From: Catenulispora sp. EB89
Lineage (GTDB): Bacteria; Actinomycetota; Actinomycetes; Streptomycetales; Catenulisporaceae
Direction: 5' to 3'
NCBI RefSeq assembly: GCF_041261445.1
Contig: NZ_JBGCCU010000003.1
Span: 372,001-436,000 of the forward strand
Length of the DNA stretch: 64,000 nt
Made by a program: the position numbers and the translations under genes
Shown: in pieces, positions 44,593 to 52,959 of the stretch
How positions within the stretch are numbered: position 1 is the first letter of the stretch
How the letters are laid out: each line of letters begins with the position of its first letter
Notes under the pieces: model-generated
What the model was told of the DNA's origin: nothing
What the model saw: the letters and a program-made list of their open reading frames with translations, nothing else
Databases searched by the model: none

Positions 44593-46824
44593 GTGTCCAC
44601 CTACCTGTTCCGCGTCGCACGCTGGGCCTTCTTCCGCCGACGGCTGGTGCTGGCGATCTGGCTGGTCTTGGTCGTGGGCATGATCGTCGTGGCCGGGGCC
44701 AGCGGCGGCAAGACCAACGACGAGTTCACCATCCCGGGTACCGAGTCGCAGCGCGTCACGGACCTGCTGAAGGTGAAGCTGCCGGCGCTCAGCGGCGCGC
44801 AGACCACGGTCGTGTTCGCCGTCCCGGGCGGCACGCACGTCACCGACGCCGGGCCCAAGGCCGGGATCGAGCAGGCCGTGACGAACCTGGGGAAGGTCCC
44901 GGGGGTCGTGCAGTCGGCGGACCCGTTCCAGGGCGGCCCGATCTCGCAGAACGGCCAGGTGGCGCTGGGCAACCTGCAGTGGAGCGCGCAGCCGCCGGAC
45001 ATCAAGGACTCCACGCTCGACCTGGTGAAGAAGGCCGTGGCCCCGGCGCAGGCGGCCGGGGTGCAGGTCGAGTACAACGGCAGCGTGTATCCGGGATGGC
45101 GGGTCGTGCCCTCGGAACTGCCCGAGCTCGTCGGCCTGATCATCGCCTTCATCATCCTGGTGATCACGTTCGGGTCGCTGGTGGCGGCCGGGCTGCCGAT
45201 CATGACGGCCGTGATCGGCGTGCTGACCACGGTCATGACGGTCACCGCGCTGGCCGCGGTGATGACCATCGCCTCGACCTCGACGACCGTCGCGATCATG
45301 CTGGGGCTGTCCTGCGGCATCGACTACGGGCTGTTCATCATCGCCCGGCACCGGGACGGCCTGCTGCGCGGGATGCCGCCGGACCAGGCGGTCGGGCTGG
45401 CCGCCGGGACGGCGGGCGGTTCGGTGGTGTTCGCCGCCGGCACGGTCATCATCGCGCTGTGCGGGCTCGCGGTCGTCGGCATCCCGTTCCTCACGATCAT
45501 GGGTGTGGCCGCCGCCGGCGCGGTGCTGCTGGCCATGGTGATCTCGCTGACGCTGGTCCCGGCGATGCTCGGGTTCGCCGGCGACAAGCTGCGGAACTTC
45601 TCGCGCTTCCCGTTCGGCAAGGCGCACTCCGAGCAGATCGCGCGGCAGTCCGTGGAGAACCCGGAGAAGGCGCACGGCTGGCGCTGGGCGCGGTTCGTCG
45701 TGCACCACCGGATCCCGGTGCTGCTGTGCGGCGTCGCGCTGCTGTTGCTGCTGGCCGCGCCGGCCACGCGGGTGCAGCTCGGCCTGCCCGGCGCGTCGTC
45801 GAACCCCAAGGGCGACACCTCGCGCAAGGCCTACGACATCACCACCGCGAACTTCGGGCCCGGGTTCAACGGCCCGCTGCTGGTCGTGGCCGACGGGGTG
45901 CAGTCGCAGCAGCAGGTGAACCAGATCGCGGCCGGGCTGGCCAAGCAGCCGGGGGTCGCGGCGTCCACGCCGCTGGCGCTGAACGGGAGCACCGCGGTGG
46001 TCCGCGTCGTGCCGACCACCGGGCCGAGCGACCCGGCGACCGCCGACCTGGTGCACCACCTGCGGGACAACCGCGCGGCGATCGCGGCCGGCAGCGGGGC
46101 GAACGTCCTGATCGGCGGCGTCACGGCCTCGAACATCGACGTGTCCTCGAAGCTGTCCTCGGCGCTGCCGGTCTTCCTGATCGTCGTGGTGGGGCTGGCG
46201 TTCATCCTGCTGACCTTCGCCTTCCGCACCATCTGGGTGCCGATCAAGTCGATCATCGGCTTCCTGCTGTCGGTCGGCGCGGCGTTCGGCGCGCAGGTCG
46301 CGCTGTTCCAGTGGGGCTGGGGCGAGAAGATCTTCAACATCACGAAGTCGGAGACCATCAGCTTCCTGCCGATCATCATGATCGCGATCATCTTCGGGCT
46401 GTCCAGCGACTACGAGGTCTTCGTCGTCAGCCGCATCAAGGAGGACTTCACGAAGAACGGGAACGCGGTCGAGGCGGTCCGGCGCGGCGCTGGGACGGCG
46501 TCGCGGGTGGTGACGGCGGCGGCGCTGATCATGTTCTCGATCTTCGTGGCCTTCATCGTCTCGCCGACCCCGACCATCAAGGCGATCGGCTTCAGCTTCG
46601 CGGCCGGCGTGTTCCTGGACGCCTTCGTCGTGCGGCTCACGCTGGTACCGGCGGTGATGGCGCTGGCGAAGTCGGGATTCTGGTACCACCCGCAGTGGTT
46701 CGCGCGGTACGTACCGGACCCCGACATCGAGGGCGAGCAGTTGCAGGAGCAGCTGGCCCGTCACGACGGCGTCGCGGCCGGGATCGACGGCGACGGCGCG
46801 GGAAGTCCGCGGCCTTCCGCCTGA
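44593..46824 (+). CDS. MMPL-family RND transporter
   Basis: 743 residues from GTG 44593. About 12 transmembrane helices in two halves, each with a large extracytoplasmic loop after the first helix. MMPL features: GLSCGIDYGLFIIARHRDGL in half one and IIFGLSSDYEVFVVSRIKEDF in half two, the latter with the proton-relay Asp-Tyr pairs. Similar to ActII-ORF3/SCO MMPL proteins, which export lipids or antibiotics. No adjacent regulator. The start lacks a clear ribosome site. Confidence 0.9.
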   Translation: MSTYLFRVARWAFFRRRLVLAIWLVLVVGMIVVAGASGGKTNDEFTIPGTESQRVTDLLKVKLPALSGAQTTVVFAVPGGTHVTDAGPKAGIEQAVTNLGKVPGVVQSADPFQGGPISQNGQVALGNLQWSAQPPDIKDSTLDLVKKAVAPAQAAGVQVEYNGSVYPGWRVVPSELPELVGLIIAFIILVITFGSLVAAGLPIMTAVIGVLTTVMTVTALAAVMTIASTSTTVAIMLGLSCGIDYGLFIIARHRDGLLRGMPPDQAVGLAAGTAGGSVVFAAGTVIIALCGLAVVGIPFLTIMGVAAAGAVLLAMVISLTLVPAMLGFAGDKLRNFSRFPFGKAHSEQIARQSVENPEKAHGWRWARFVVHHRIPVLLCGVALLLLLAAPATRVQLGLPGASSNPKGDTSRKAYDITTANFGPGFNGPLLVVADGVQSQQQVNQIAAGLAKQPGVAASTPLALNGSTAVVRVVPTTGPSDPATADLVHHLRDNRAAIAAGSGANVLIGGVTASNIDVSSKLSSALPVFLIVVVGLAFILLTFAFRTIWVPIKSIIGFLLSVGAAFGAQVALFQWGWGEKIFNITKSETISFLPIIMIAIIFGLSSDYEVFVVSRIKEDFTKNGNAVEAVRRGAGTASRVVTAAALIMFSIFVAFIVSPTPTIKAIGFSFAAGVFLDAFVVRLTLVPAVMALAKSGFWYHPQWFARYVPDPDIEGEQLQEQLARHDGVAAGIDGDGAGSPRPSA

Positions 46825-46892
46825 GCGGAACTACTGGCCGTGGTGGCGCGTTCACCTGTCAGTAGTCGGATGCACGCGGACAGGGGGTCACG

Positions 46893-47045
46893 ATGGTCGG
46901 GAAACTGGGCTGGTTCGGCCGGCTGTTCCGGCGGCGGCCGCTCACGCCTGAGGAGGTCGAGCGGCGGGCTCGCGAGGACCGGCGGGACATCCGCGCACAG
47001 GAGGCCGCGCGGCAGTTCCGGGGCCGGGCCGGCAAAGGTCTGTGA
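46893..47045 (+). CDS. Small basic amphipathic protein (50 residues)
   Basis: ATG 46893 with AGGGGG five bases upstream; stop at 47043-47045. The sequence starts MVGKLGWFGRLFRRRPLTP and continues as a charged helix (EEVERRAREDRRDIRAQEAARQ). The ribosome site, position right after the MMPL gene and the terminator 20 bases beyond the stop support a real gene. The N-terminus could bind membrane. Family unknown. Confidence 0.55.
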   Translation: MVGKLGWFGRLFRRRPLTPEEVERRAREDRRDIRAQEAARQFRGRAGKGL

Positions 47046-47064
47046 AACGAATCTGTGAAGCGGA

Positions 47065-47102
47065 GCGGCCGCGGCGATCCTTGGGGTGATCGCCGCGGCC
47101 GC
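47065..47102. terminator. Strong hairpin terminator between MMPL unit and GDSL gene
   Basis: A perfect 15-bp stem (GCGGCCGCGGCGATC / GATCGCCGCGGCCGC) with an 8-base loop in a convergent gap; it serves both strands. Confidence 0.85.
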
Positions 47103-47128
47103 CGAAGAAACGGTCTACGTCCTCGGCA

Positions 47129-47959
47129 CTACGGCGCGACCGCGCTGAACGCCGCGTAGTAGCCGCCGTTCTGGCCGTCCGCGGTCGGGTGGTAGGAGTC
47201 GCCGACGTCGGTGACGTCCACCGAGTGCAGCCACTCGTTGAAGAAGTCGCACAGCTCGTGGCCGTGGAACTGGCCGCGGACGTCGGCGAAGGTGTCGCCG
47301 GCGTTCTTGGCCGCGGTCGAGATCTGGGTGTCGAGCAGGTCCGCGGCGCTGTTCAGGGCGCTGCGGTCGGTGCCGGACAGGCCGGGGCAGTACCAGGAGT
47401 GGCTCAGGTCGTAGAGCTCGGGGTAGCCCAGGACCACGACGTGCGCGGACGGCGCGGCCCTGCGGATCGCCGCGAGCGTGGTCGCCAGCCGACCCGGCAG
47501 GATGGTCTTGGCCTGGCTGGTGGCCGTGTTGATGGCGCTCAGGCAGGCGCTGTCGGAGTCCAGCACGCAGGTCTTCATGACCGAGGAGAAGCCGATGTCG
47601 TTGCCGCCGATGGTGATGCTGACCAGCGTCGTGCTGCTGCTCAGCGAGGATATCTGGCTGTTGAGGACGTCCTGCGTGGTGGCGCCGGAGCAGGCCACGG
47701 AGACGTAGCTGGCCGGGTGCCGGCTGTTGGCCCACAGCTGCGAGTAGGCGTTGGTGCTCCGGTCGCAGCTCCCGCTGGCCGAGATGTAGCTGCCGGCGCC
47801 GACGCCCGAGGAGTAGGAGTCGCCGAGGGCCACGTAGTGGTCGGCGGCGGTCGCCGAGGCGTTGGTGGCCAGGAGCGTGACGAGCGCGGTGACCGCGGCC
47901 GTCACCGTGAGCAGTCCGCGGCGGATCGACGATCTGCGCGCGTGGTGGCTGGTCAGCAC
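47129..47959 (-). CDS. Secreted SGNH/GDSL esterase-lipase
   Basis: 276 residues with a signal peptide (to about ATA/ADH). SGNH blocks: I ALGDSYSSGVG (Ser nucleophile), II Gly in ACSGATTQD, III GGND and V DSYHPT (His). Six Cys in the mature protein fit the three-disulfide fold of the Streptomyces rimosus/S. scabies esterase family. Hydrolyses fatty-acid or acetyl esters outside the cell. Confidence 0.92.
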   Translation of the reverse strand: MLTSHHARRSSIRRGLLTVTAAVTALVTLLATNASATAADHYVALGDSYSSGVGAGSYISASGSCDRSTNAYSQLWANSRHPASYVSVACSGATTQDVLNSQISSLSSSTTLVSITIGGNDIGFSSVMKTCVLDSDSACLSAINTATSQAKTILPGRLATTLAAIRRAAPSAHVVVLGYPELYDLSHSWYCPGLSGTDRSALNSAADLLDTQISTAAKNAGDTFADVRGQFHGHELCDFFNEWLHSVDVTDVGDSYHPTADGQNGGYYAAFSAVAP

Positions 47960-48146
47960 TGAGTGCCTCCACAGGGAGTGGGGATGTGGGATGGCGCACT
48001 GATTTCAATAGCACTCGATCAGGGCCCTGTGAAGGATAGTTTCACTCGCCTTGCGGGCAACGGAAATGACAGACGAAAGTTGGCGGTACTCCTTGTGACT
48101 CGCGGTCGTATCCGGGGGTCGTCGGCGGGCGCCGTACCGTATCCGT

Positions 48147-48698
48147 GTGGAATCCGATGGAACTGTGTGGGACCCCGTCAGTGCTCTGTCTGACGCCGAT
48201 CGCGGCGTCTTCTTCGACCGGTGGGACGATCTGGGTTATTTGAATGTTCCCGGACCGTTCTACACCGGCATGACCGACAACTGCTGGACCGGCCGACTTC
48301 ACGCGCCGCACAACGTGATCTACGGGGGCGAATACTTCGCGGAGTACGTCTTCCGCCAACCGCGCGATGCCGCTGAAGTCGCGAGCCTGGTGCTGGCGGC
48401 CGAAGCAGATCCGTTCCAGGGCTACGCGAGCAACGGCGACGACCGCTGGACCCCTGACGCAGTCCGTACCTGGTGGCATGCCCGGCACGGCGTCGTCGAG
48501 AGTGTGTCCGCGACTCTGAAGGCGCTGGCCCCCGGCGACAGGCATGACGACCGCGACGCGGCCGAAGGGCTGCGAGAGTACCTCGGCTACCTTCAGACAG
48601 GCCTTCAGACAGGCCTCGAAGCCGACCTCAAGGCGTACGTCTTCCGACTGGAAACCGGGCGGTACCCTCTGCCCGGCGAGCGACTGCCAAGCCTGTGA
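48147..48698 (+). CDS. Conserved-looking hypothetical protein
   Basis: 183 residues from GTG 48147. A -10-like TACCGT (48135-48140) ends six bases before the GTG, so it may be leaderless. Trp/Tyr/Asp-rich N-terminal half (VFFDRWDDLGYLNVPGPFYTGMTDNCWTGRLHAP). The C-terminal half is helical, with a short duplication (LQTGLQTGLEADLKA) on a 13-bp direct repeat. No motif recognised. It is short of transmembrane or signal segments, so probably cytosolic. Confidence 0.65.
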   Translation: MESDGTVWDPVSALSDADRGVFFDRWDDLGYLNVPGPFYTGMTDNCWTGRLHAPHNVIYGGEYFAEYVFRQPRDAAEVASLVLAAEADPFQGYASNGDDRWTPDAVRTWWHARHGVVESVSATLKALAPGDRHDDRDAAEGLREYLGYLQTGLQTGLEADLKAYVFRLETGRYPLPGERLPSL

Positions 48699-48757
48699 CG
48701 CGGGAAAGACCGTGGCTGGGCCCCGCTCGGTGAGCGCAGAGCCCAGCCACAAGCCGC

Positions 48758-50290
48758 CTACTCCGCCGGCGCGAAAATCCCCTGCCCCGGGGCGAGGATC
48801 CCGAACGGGTCGAAGCGCTGCTTCGCCGCGCGGAACGTTCCCCAGCGCGCGCCGTACTGCTTCCGCCAGTCGGCGGCCGTCGTCGGGATCGCGCCGACCG
48901 GGTACTGCGTGCCGCCGACGGCCTGCACCTGGAGATACAGGTCGCGGTTGGCCTGGAGCAGCGCCGGGGCCGGGAGGGCGCCGCCGTCGGGGGCCGCGGT
49001 CCGCAGCACCGCGAGCAGGAACACCAGGTCGCTGTCCGGGATCGACAGGAGCGGTGTGGTCAGCTTCGCGGCCGGTACCGGGTACAGCAGCACCAGGCCG
49101 CTCGCGCCGAGGTCGGCCGGGGTGGTGGCGGCCAGGGTGGCGGCGACCAGGGTGTCGGTCGCGGCGTCGGGCAGGAAGCCGTTGAACCACGGATGCGGGT
49201 CGTACCACTCCCCGCTCGCCTTCAGGGCGGCCACGGTCGGCGCCAGGTCGTCGACGAAGGCCTGGTACGGCGAGTCCTGGATCTGCGCCGGGCCGACGGA
49301 GCCGAGGTCGCCGATCAGGGCGTTGTCGTCCGGCGGGGTCGCGTCGTAGAACGCCGAGCCCTCCAGGATGTACAGCCAGCCGCCGCTGCCGTCCGGCACG
49401 ATCGTGCCCTCCAGCCAGTCGAAGCGGCCGTCGCCGACCGCCACGCGCTGCGCCGCCGTGAGTGCCGCGACCGTCGGGTACACCAGCGAGTAGCTGCGCA
49501 CCGAAGTCGGCGCGGCCACCAGCTTGAGGACCGCGCGGGTGATGACGCCGACCTGGCCCAGACCCGACAGCGCGGCGTGGAACAGGTCGGCGTCGCGGGT
49601 CCGGGAGCAGGTCCGGATCTCGCCGGCGCCGGTCACGACCTGCAGCTCCAGGACGTTGTCGACCTGCGCGCCGTGCTGCTGCGAGGCCCCGCCGAGGCCG
49701 CCGGCGGACAGCGTGCCGCCGATGGAGAGCTCGATGTAGTCCGTGAAGACCGGCGGTGTGAGGCCGTGGGCGAGGCTCGCGGTCAGGACCGCGCTCCAGA
49801 CCGCGCCGGCGCCGACCGTCGCGGTGTTCGCCCGCGTGTCGACGGCGATGGTGTCCAGCGGCCCGAGGTCGATGATCAGGCCGCCCTCGACCTGCGCCTG
49901 GCCGTAGGCCTGGTGGCCCTGGCCGCGCGGGGCCACCGGGATGCCGAGCGGGCCGCAGAAGGCGATCATCGCCGCGATGTCGCGGACCGAGCCGGGCAGC
50001 AGCGCCGCCCGCGGCGTGCGGTGGACCAGGTGCCCGTAGTCGTCCTCGTAGGGCTTCAGGTCCGCCGGGTCGATCAGGAGGCGGCCGTCCAGGTGCGGCG
50101 CGCGCCGGAAGTCCGATCCGGCGATTGCGGCATTCGAGGCACGTCCGGTGCCTCCGGTGCCTCCCGTGCCCTGCGGAGCCTCTACCGCCCAGGCCCGGGA
50201 CGTGGCGTCGAAGCCGACGGCCAGCGCCCCGGCCCCGGCGCTCGCGGCGCGGATGAACGAGCGACGGCTGTGCTGCGCGTCATCGCGCAT
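48758..50290 (-). CDS. Tat-secreted FAD-linked oxidase, cytokinin-dehydrogenase-like
   Basis: 510 residues. A twin-arginine signal (HSRRSFIRAASAGAGALAVG). The FAD PCMH domain carries APRGQGHQAYGQAQ with the His that binds FAD covalently in this family, TDYIELSIGGTLSAGGLGGASQQHG, and VVTGAGEIRTCSR..LFHAALSGLGQVGVITRA. The spacing and wording match cytokinin oxidase/dehydrogenase (CKX), as does the later HPWFNGFLPDA and the C-terminal RFDPFGILAPGQGIF. CKX cleaves isoprenoid side chains from adenine cytokinins. A bacterial secreted version would act on plant-derived or self-made cytokinins; other allylic-amine substrates are possible. Confidence 0.82.
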   Translation of the reverse strand: MRDDAQHSRRSFIRAASAGAGALAVGFDATSRAWAVEAPQGTGGTGGTGRASNAAIAGSDFRRAPHLDGRLLIDPADLKPYEDDYGHLVHRTPRAALLPGSVRDIAAMIAFCGPLGIPVAPRGQGHQAYGQAQVEGGLIIDLGPLDTIAVDTRANTATVGAGAVWSAVLTASLAHGLTPPVFTDYIELSIGGTLSAGGLGGASQQHGAQVDNVLELQVVTGAGEIRTCSRTRDADLFHAALSGLGQVGVITRAVLKLVAAPTSVRSYSLVYPTVAALTAAQRVAVGDGRFDWLEGTIVPDGSGGWLYILEGSAFYDATPPDDNALIGDLGSVGPAQIQDSPYQAFVDDLAPTVAALKASGEWYDPHPWFNGFLPDAATDTLVAATLAATTPADLGASGLVLLYPVPAAKLTTPLLSIPDSDLVFLLAVLRTAAPDGGALPAPALLQANRDLYLQVQAVGGTQYPVGAIPTTAADWRKQYGARWGTFRAAKQRFDPFGILAPGQGIFAPAE

Positions 50291-50410
50291 CAGTCCCACC
50301 CTTTCCCACGGAAATGAAGACCACTGATAATACGGAGGCCGGTGGTCGTGTGCGACCGGTCCGGAAGGGTCCGCGTGTCGCGCGTCGAGTGCTGTGAGTC
50401 GAGGGGTCAC

Positions 50411-51094
50411 ATGGTCATCGGGAAGCCGGGCTCGTCCGCGGGTCCGGATCAGGCGTGGATCGAGCGGGAGCAGGCGCAGGCGCGGGCCTTCGACGCCATC
50501 AGCGCGCGGTACGACGAGGCCTTCCCGCACAAGGAGGGCCAGCTCGCGATCGTCTCGGTGCTGCTGGAGCGGATCGCGGCCGGGGCGCGGGTGCTGGACG
50601 TCGGCTCGGGCACCGGGCTGCCGACCGCGCGGCAGTTGGCCGACGCCGGCTGCCACGTCACCGGGCTGGACATCTCCCCGCGGATGCTCGAGATCTCCGG
50701 GAAGAACGTGCCCGAGGCGGAGTTCGTCCTCGGGGATGTGATGGAACTCTCGTCAGGGCCCGAATACGAGGCGGTGACGGCGTTCTTCGTGTTGCTCAAC
50801 CTGCCGCGTGAAAAGGTGCGTACGGCTTTGCGGCTGATCGGCGACGCCCTCGTCCCGGACGGCTGGCTCGCGCTGGGGATGGTCGAGGCGGACGTGGACG
50901 ACGTCCCGATCGCGTTCTTGGAGAGCCGGGTCCGGGTGACCGGGTATCTGCGCGATGATTTGCGGGCGGTGTTGGCAGAGTCCGGATTCGCCATAGAACA
51001 CGAGCGGGTTCTCTCCTACGCGCCGGAGACGTCTTCGGCCCGGCCGGAGATCCAGATGTTCTTCCTCTGCCGCAAACTGGACTCACGGTCCTAG
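50411..51094 (+). CDS. Class-I SAM-dependent methyltransferase
   Basis: 227 residues, GAGGGG five bases before ATG 50411. Rossmann motifs: I VLDVGSGTGLPTARQLA, II TGLDISPRML, post-II EFVLGDVMEL, and FFVLLNLPREKVRTALRLIGDALVPDGWLAL. Generic Methyltransf_25/11 fold for small molecules; substrate unknown. A 44-bp gap separates it from the SpoIIE-type gene. Confidence 0.88.
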   Translation: MVIGKPGSSAGPDQAWIEREQAQARAFDAISARYDEAFPHKEGQLAIVSVLLERIAAGARVLDVGSGTGLPTARQLADAGCHVTGLDISPRMLEISGKNVPEAEFVLGDVMELSSGPEYEAVTAFFVLLNLPREKVRTALRLIGDALVPDGWLALGMVEADVDDVPIAFLESRVRVTGYLRDDLRAVLAESGFAIEHERVLSYAPETSSARPEIQMFFLCRKLDSRS

Positions 51095-51138
51095 ACTCCG
51101 CACACCAGTAATCGGGCCGGAGCGAGAGCAACAGATAA

Positions 51139-52959
51139 GTGCACGAATCTGAGCACGGGCACAGCAGCATGCTGACGTACGAGAGGGACCGACGGGGACG
51201 GGACGTGGGCCGCAGCCCGCACGAGCTGGGATGTGGGCCGGTGGATCTGCGCGATCACCTGTCATTTCTGAACGAGGCGACCGAGCGGATCGGCGCCGGT
51301 ACCGACATGGTCGCGATCGCGGGGCAGTTCGCCGCGGCCCTGGTCCCGCGGCTGGCCGACTTCGCGTCCGTGCACCTGCTGGACGCACTGTTCGTGGACG
51401 GCGCCCCGGCCCCACCGGCGCCCGGGGCCACGGCCTCGAGCCTGGTGCGCCGGGTGGCGGTGGCGCACGACGAGCCGCCGGAGCGCTGGCTGTCCCTGGT
51501 GCCCGAGGGCGCGGTGCAGATCATGCACGACACCAGCCCCTGCCACGAGGCGATGGCCACCGGGGTCCCGGTGTGGCTGGACCGCGTCACCCCGGACCGG
51601 GCCGAGGCGATGGCCCTGTCGCACTCCCCCGGCGACCTGTACCCGCTGGTGGCCGAGCGCGCCTATCTGGCCGTGCCGCTCGTGGTCCGCGGCCGGGTGC
51701 TCGGGTGCGTGGCGCTCACCCGCCGGCCGGAGCGGGCCGAGTTCGACCAGATCGACGTGCTCACCGTCGGGCAGCTGGCGGCGCAGGCGGCGCTCGGCGT
51801 GGACAACGCCCGGCTGTTCCGCGGCCAGGTCGCCACGGCGGCGGAGTTCCGGCGCGGGGTGCTGCCGACCACCCCGCCGACGCTGGCCGGGATCGAGGTC
51901 GCGCACCGGTACCTGCCGGCCAATCCGGCCGTCGAGGTCGGCGGCGACTGGTTCGACACCATCGCGCTGCCCGGCAGCCGGGTGGCGATAGTGATCGGCG
52001 ACGTGATGGGGCACGGCGTGCGCTCGGCGGCGGTCATGGGGCATCTGCGGATCGCGGTGCAGACACTGGCCGCGCTGGACCTGCCGCCCGGGCAGCTGCT
52101 GCGCCAGCTCGACAGCCTGGCCCTCCAGCTCGGCGACGACCATCTGGCGACGTGCCTGTACGCGGTCTACGACCCGATCGCCTCCTGCTGCGTCATCGCC
52201 AACGCCGGGCACCTGGCGCCGATGCTGGTGCGGGCCGACGGCACGGTGGAGCGGGTCGAGGTGCCCAGCGGCGCGCCGATCGGCGTCGGCGGCGTGGCGT
52301 TCGACACCGCCGAGATCCCGATCCGCGACGGCGACGTCCTGGTGCTCTACACCGACGGCCTGGTCGAGGCCCGGGGCGACGACATCGAGGACCGGATCGC
52401 CGCCCTCGGCGAGTGCCTGGAGCTGGCCGCCCGGCCGACGGCCGATCCCGAGGCGCTGTGCGACACCCTGCTGACGATGCTCGACCCGGACAAGCACGAG
52501 GACGACGTCGCGCTGCTGGCGGCGCGGCTGAAGGGGATCCCGGCGGAGAACATAGCCAACTGGCTGCTGTCGCCGCTGCCGCCGACGGTGCCCAAGGCCC
52601 GCCGGCTGGTCCGGCAGGCGATGGCCGAGTGGGACCTGCCGGACGGCGTCCGGGAGACCACCGAACTGCTCGCCACCGAGCTGGTGACGAACGCCGTCCG
52701 CTACGCGCACGGCCCGATCGAGCTGCGGCTGCTGCGCACGCGCACGCTGCTGTGCGAGGTACGGGATGACGACCACTTCCTGCCGATCCTGCTGGAGGCC
52801 GGAGACCTGGACGAGGGCGGGCGCGGGCTGTTTCTGGTCAGCCAGCTGGCGTTGCGGTGGGGCGTGAGTCGGACGGCGAACGGCAAAGTCGTGTGGTTCG
52901 AGATGCCGTTGGAAACGCTAGACCACGGTCTTCCTCGGGAGAGAACGATCGAGGACTGA
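51139..52959 (+). CDS. GAF-SpoIIE phosphatase-HATPase anti-sigma-type switch protein
   Basis: 606 residues from GTG 51139. A GAF-like sensor (about 35-225) is followed by a PPM/SpoIIE phosphatase (VGGDWFDTIAL near 265-275, GDVMGHG, LYTDGLVEARG, DDVALLAAR) and an RsbW-type histidine-kinase-like ATPase (TELLATELVTNAVRYAHGPIEL near 512-531; DEGGRGLFLVSQLA). Such triple-domain proteins control anti-sigma/anti-anti-sigma partners in actinomycetes. The last 42 bases overlap the convergent MFS gene 3' end. Confidence 0.9.
   Translation: MHESEHGHSSMLTYERDRRGRDVGRSPHELGCGPVDLRDHLSFLNEATERIGAGTDMVAIAGQFAAALVPRLADFASVHLLDALFVDGAPAPPAPGATASSLVRRVAVAHDEPPERWLSLVPEGAVQIMHDTSPCHEAMATGVPVWLDRVTPDRAEAMALSHSPGDLYPLVAERAYLAVPLVVRGRVLGCVALTRRPERAEFDQIDVLTVGQLAAQAALGVDNARLFRGQVATAAEFRRGVLPTTPPTLAGIEVAHRYLPANPAVEVGGDWFDTIALPGSRVAIVIGDVMGHGVRSAAVMGHLRIAVQTLAALDLPPGQLLRQLDSLALQLGDDHLATCLYAVYDPIASCCVIANAGHLAPMLVRADGTVERVEVPSGAPIGVGGVAFDTAEIPIRDGDVLVLYTDGLVEARGDDIEDRIAALGECLELAARPTADPEALCDTLLTMLDPDKHEDDVALLAARLKGIPAENIANWLLSPLPPTVPKARRLVRQAMAEWDLPDGVRETTELLATELVTNAVRYAHGPIELRLLRTRTLLCEVRDDDHFLPILLEAGDLDEGGRGLFLVSQLALRWGVSRTANGKVVWFEMPLETLDHGLPRERTIED

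Noticed and set aside
43629-46865. A 1078-codon plus-strand frame over GNAT and MMPL
   Set aside because: Out-of-frame shadow; the GNAT and MMPL frames carry all recognisable motifs.
46840-47058. 72-codon frame overlapping the small gene after MMPL
   Set aside because: Ser/Gly/Arg-rich, overlaps the MMPL operon end without a ribosome site; the 46893 frame is better supported.
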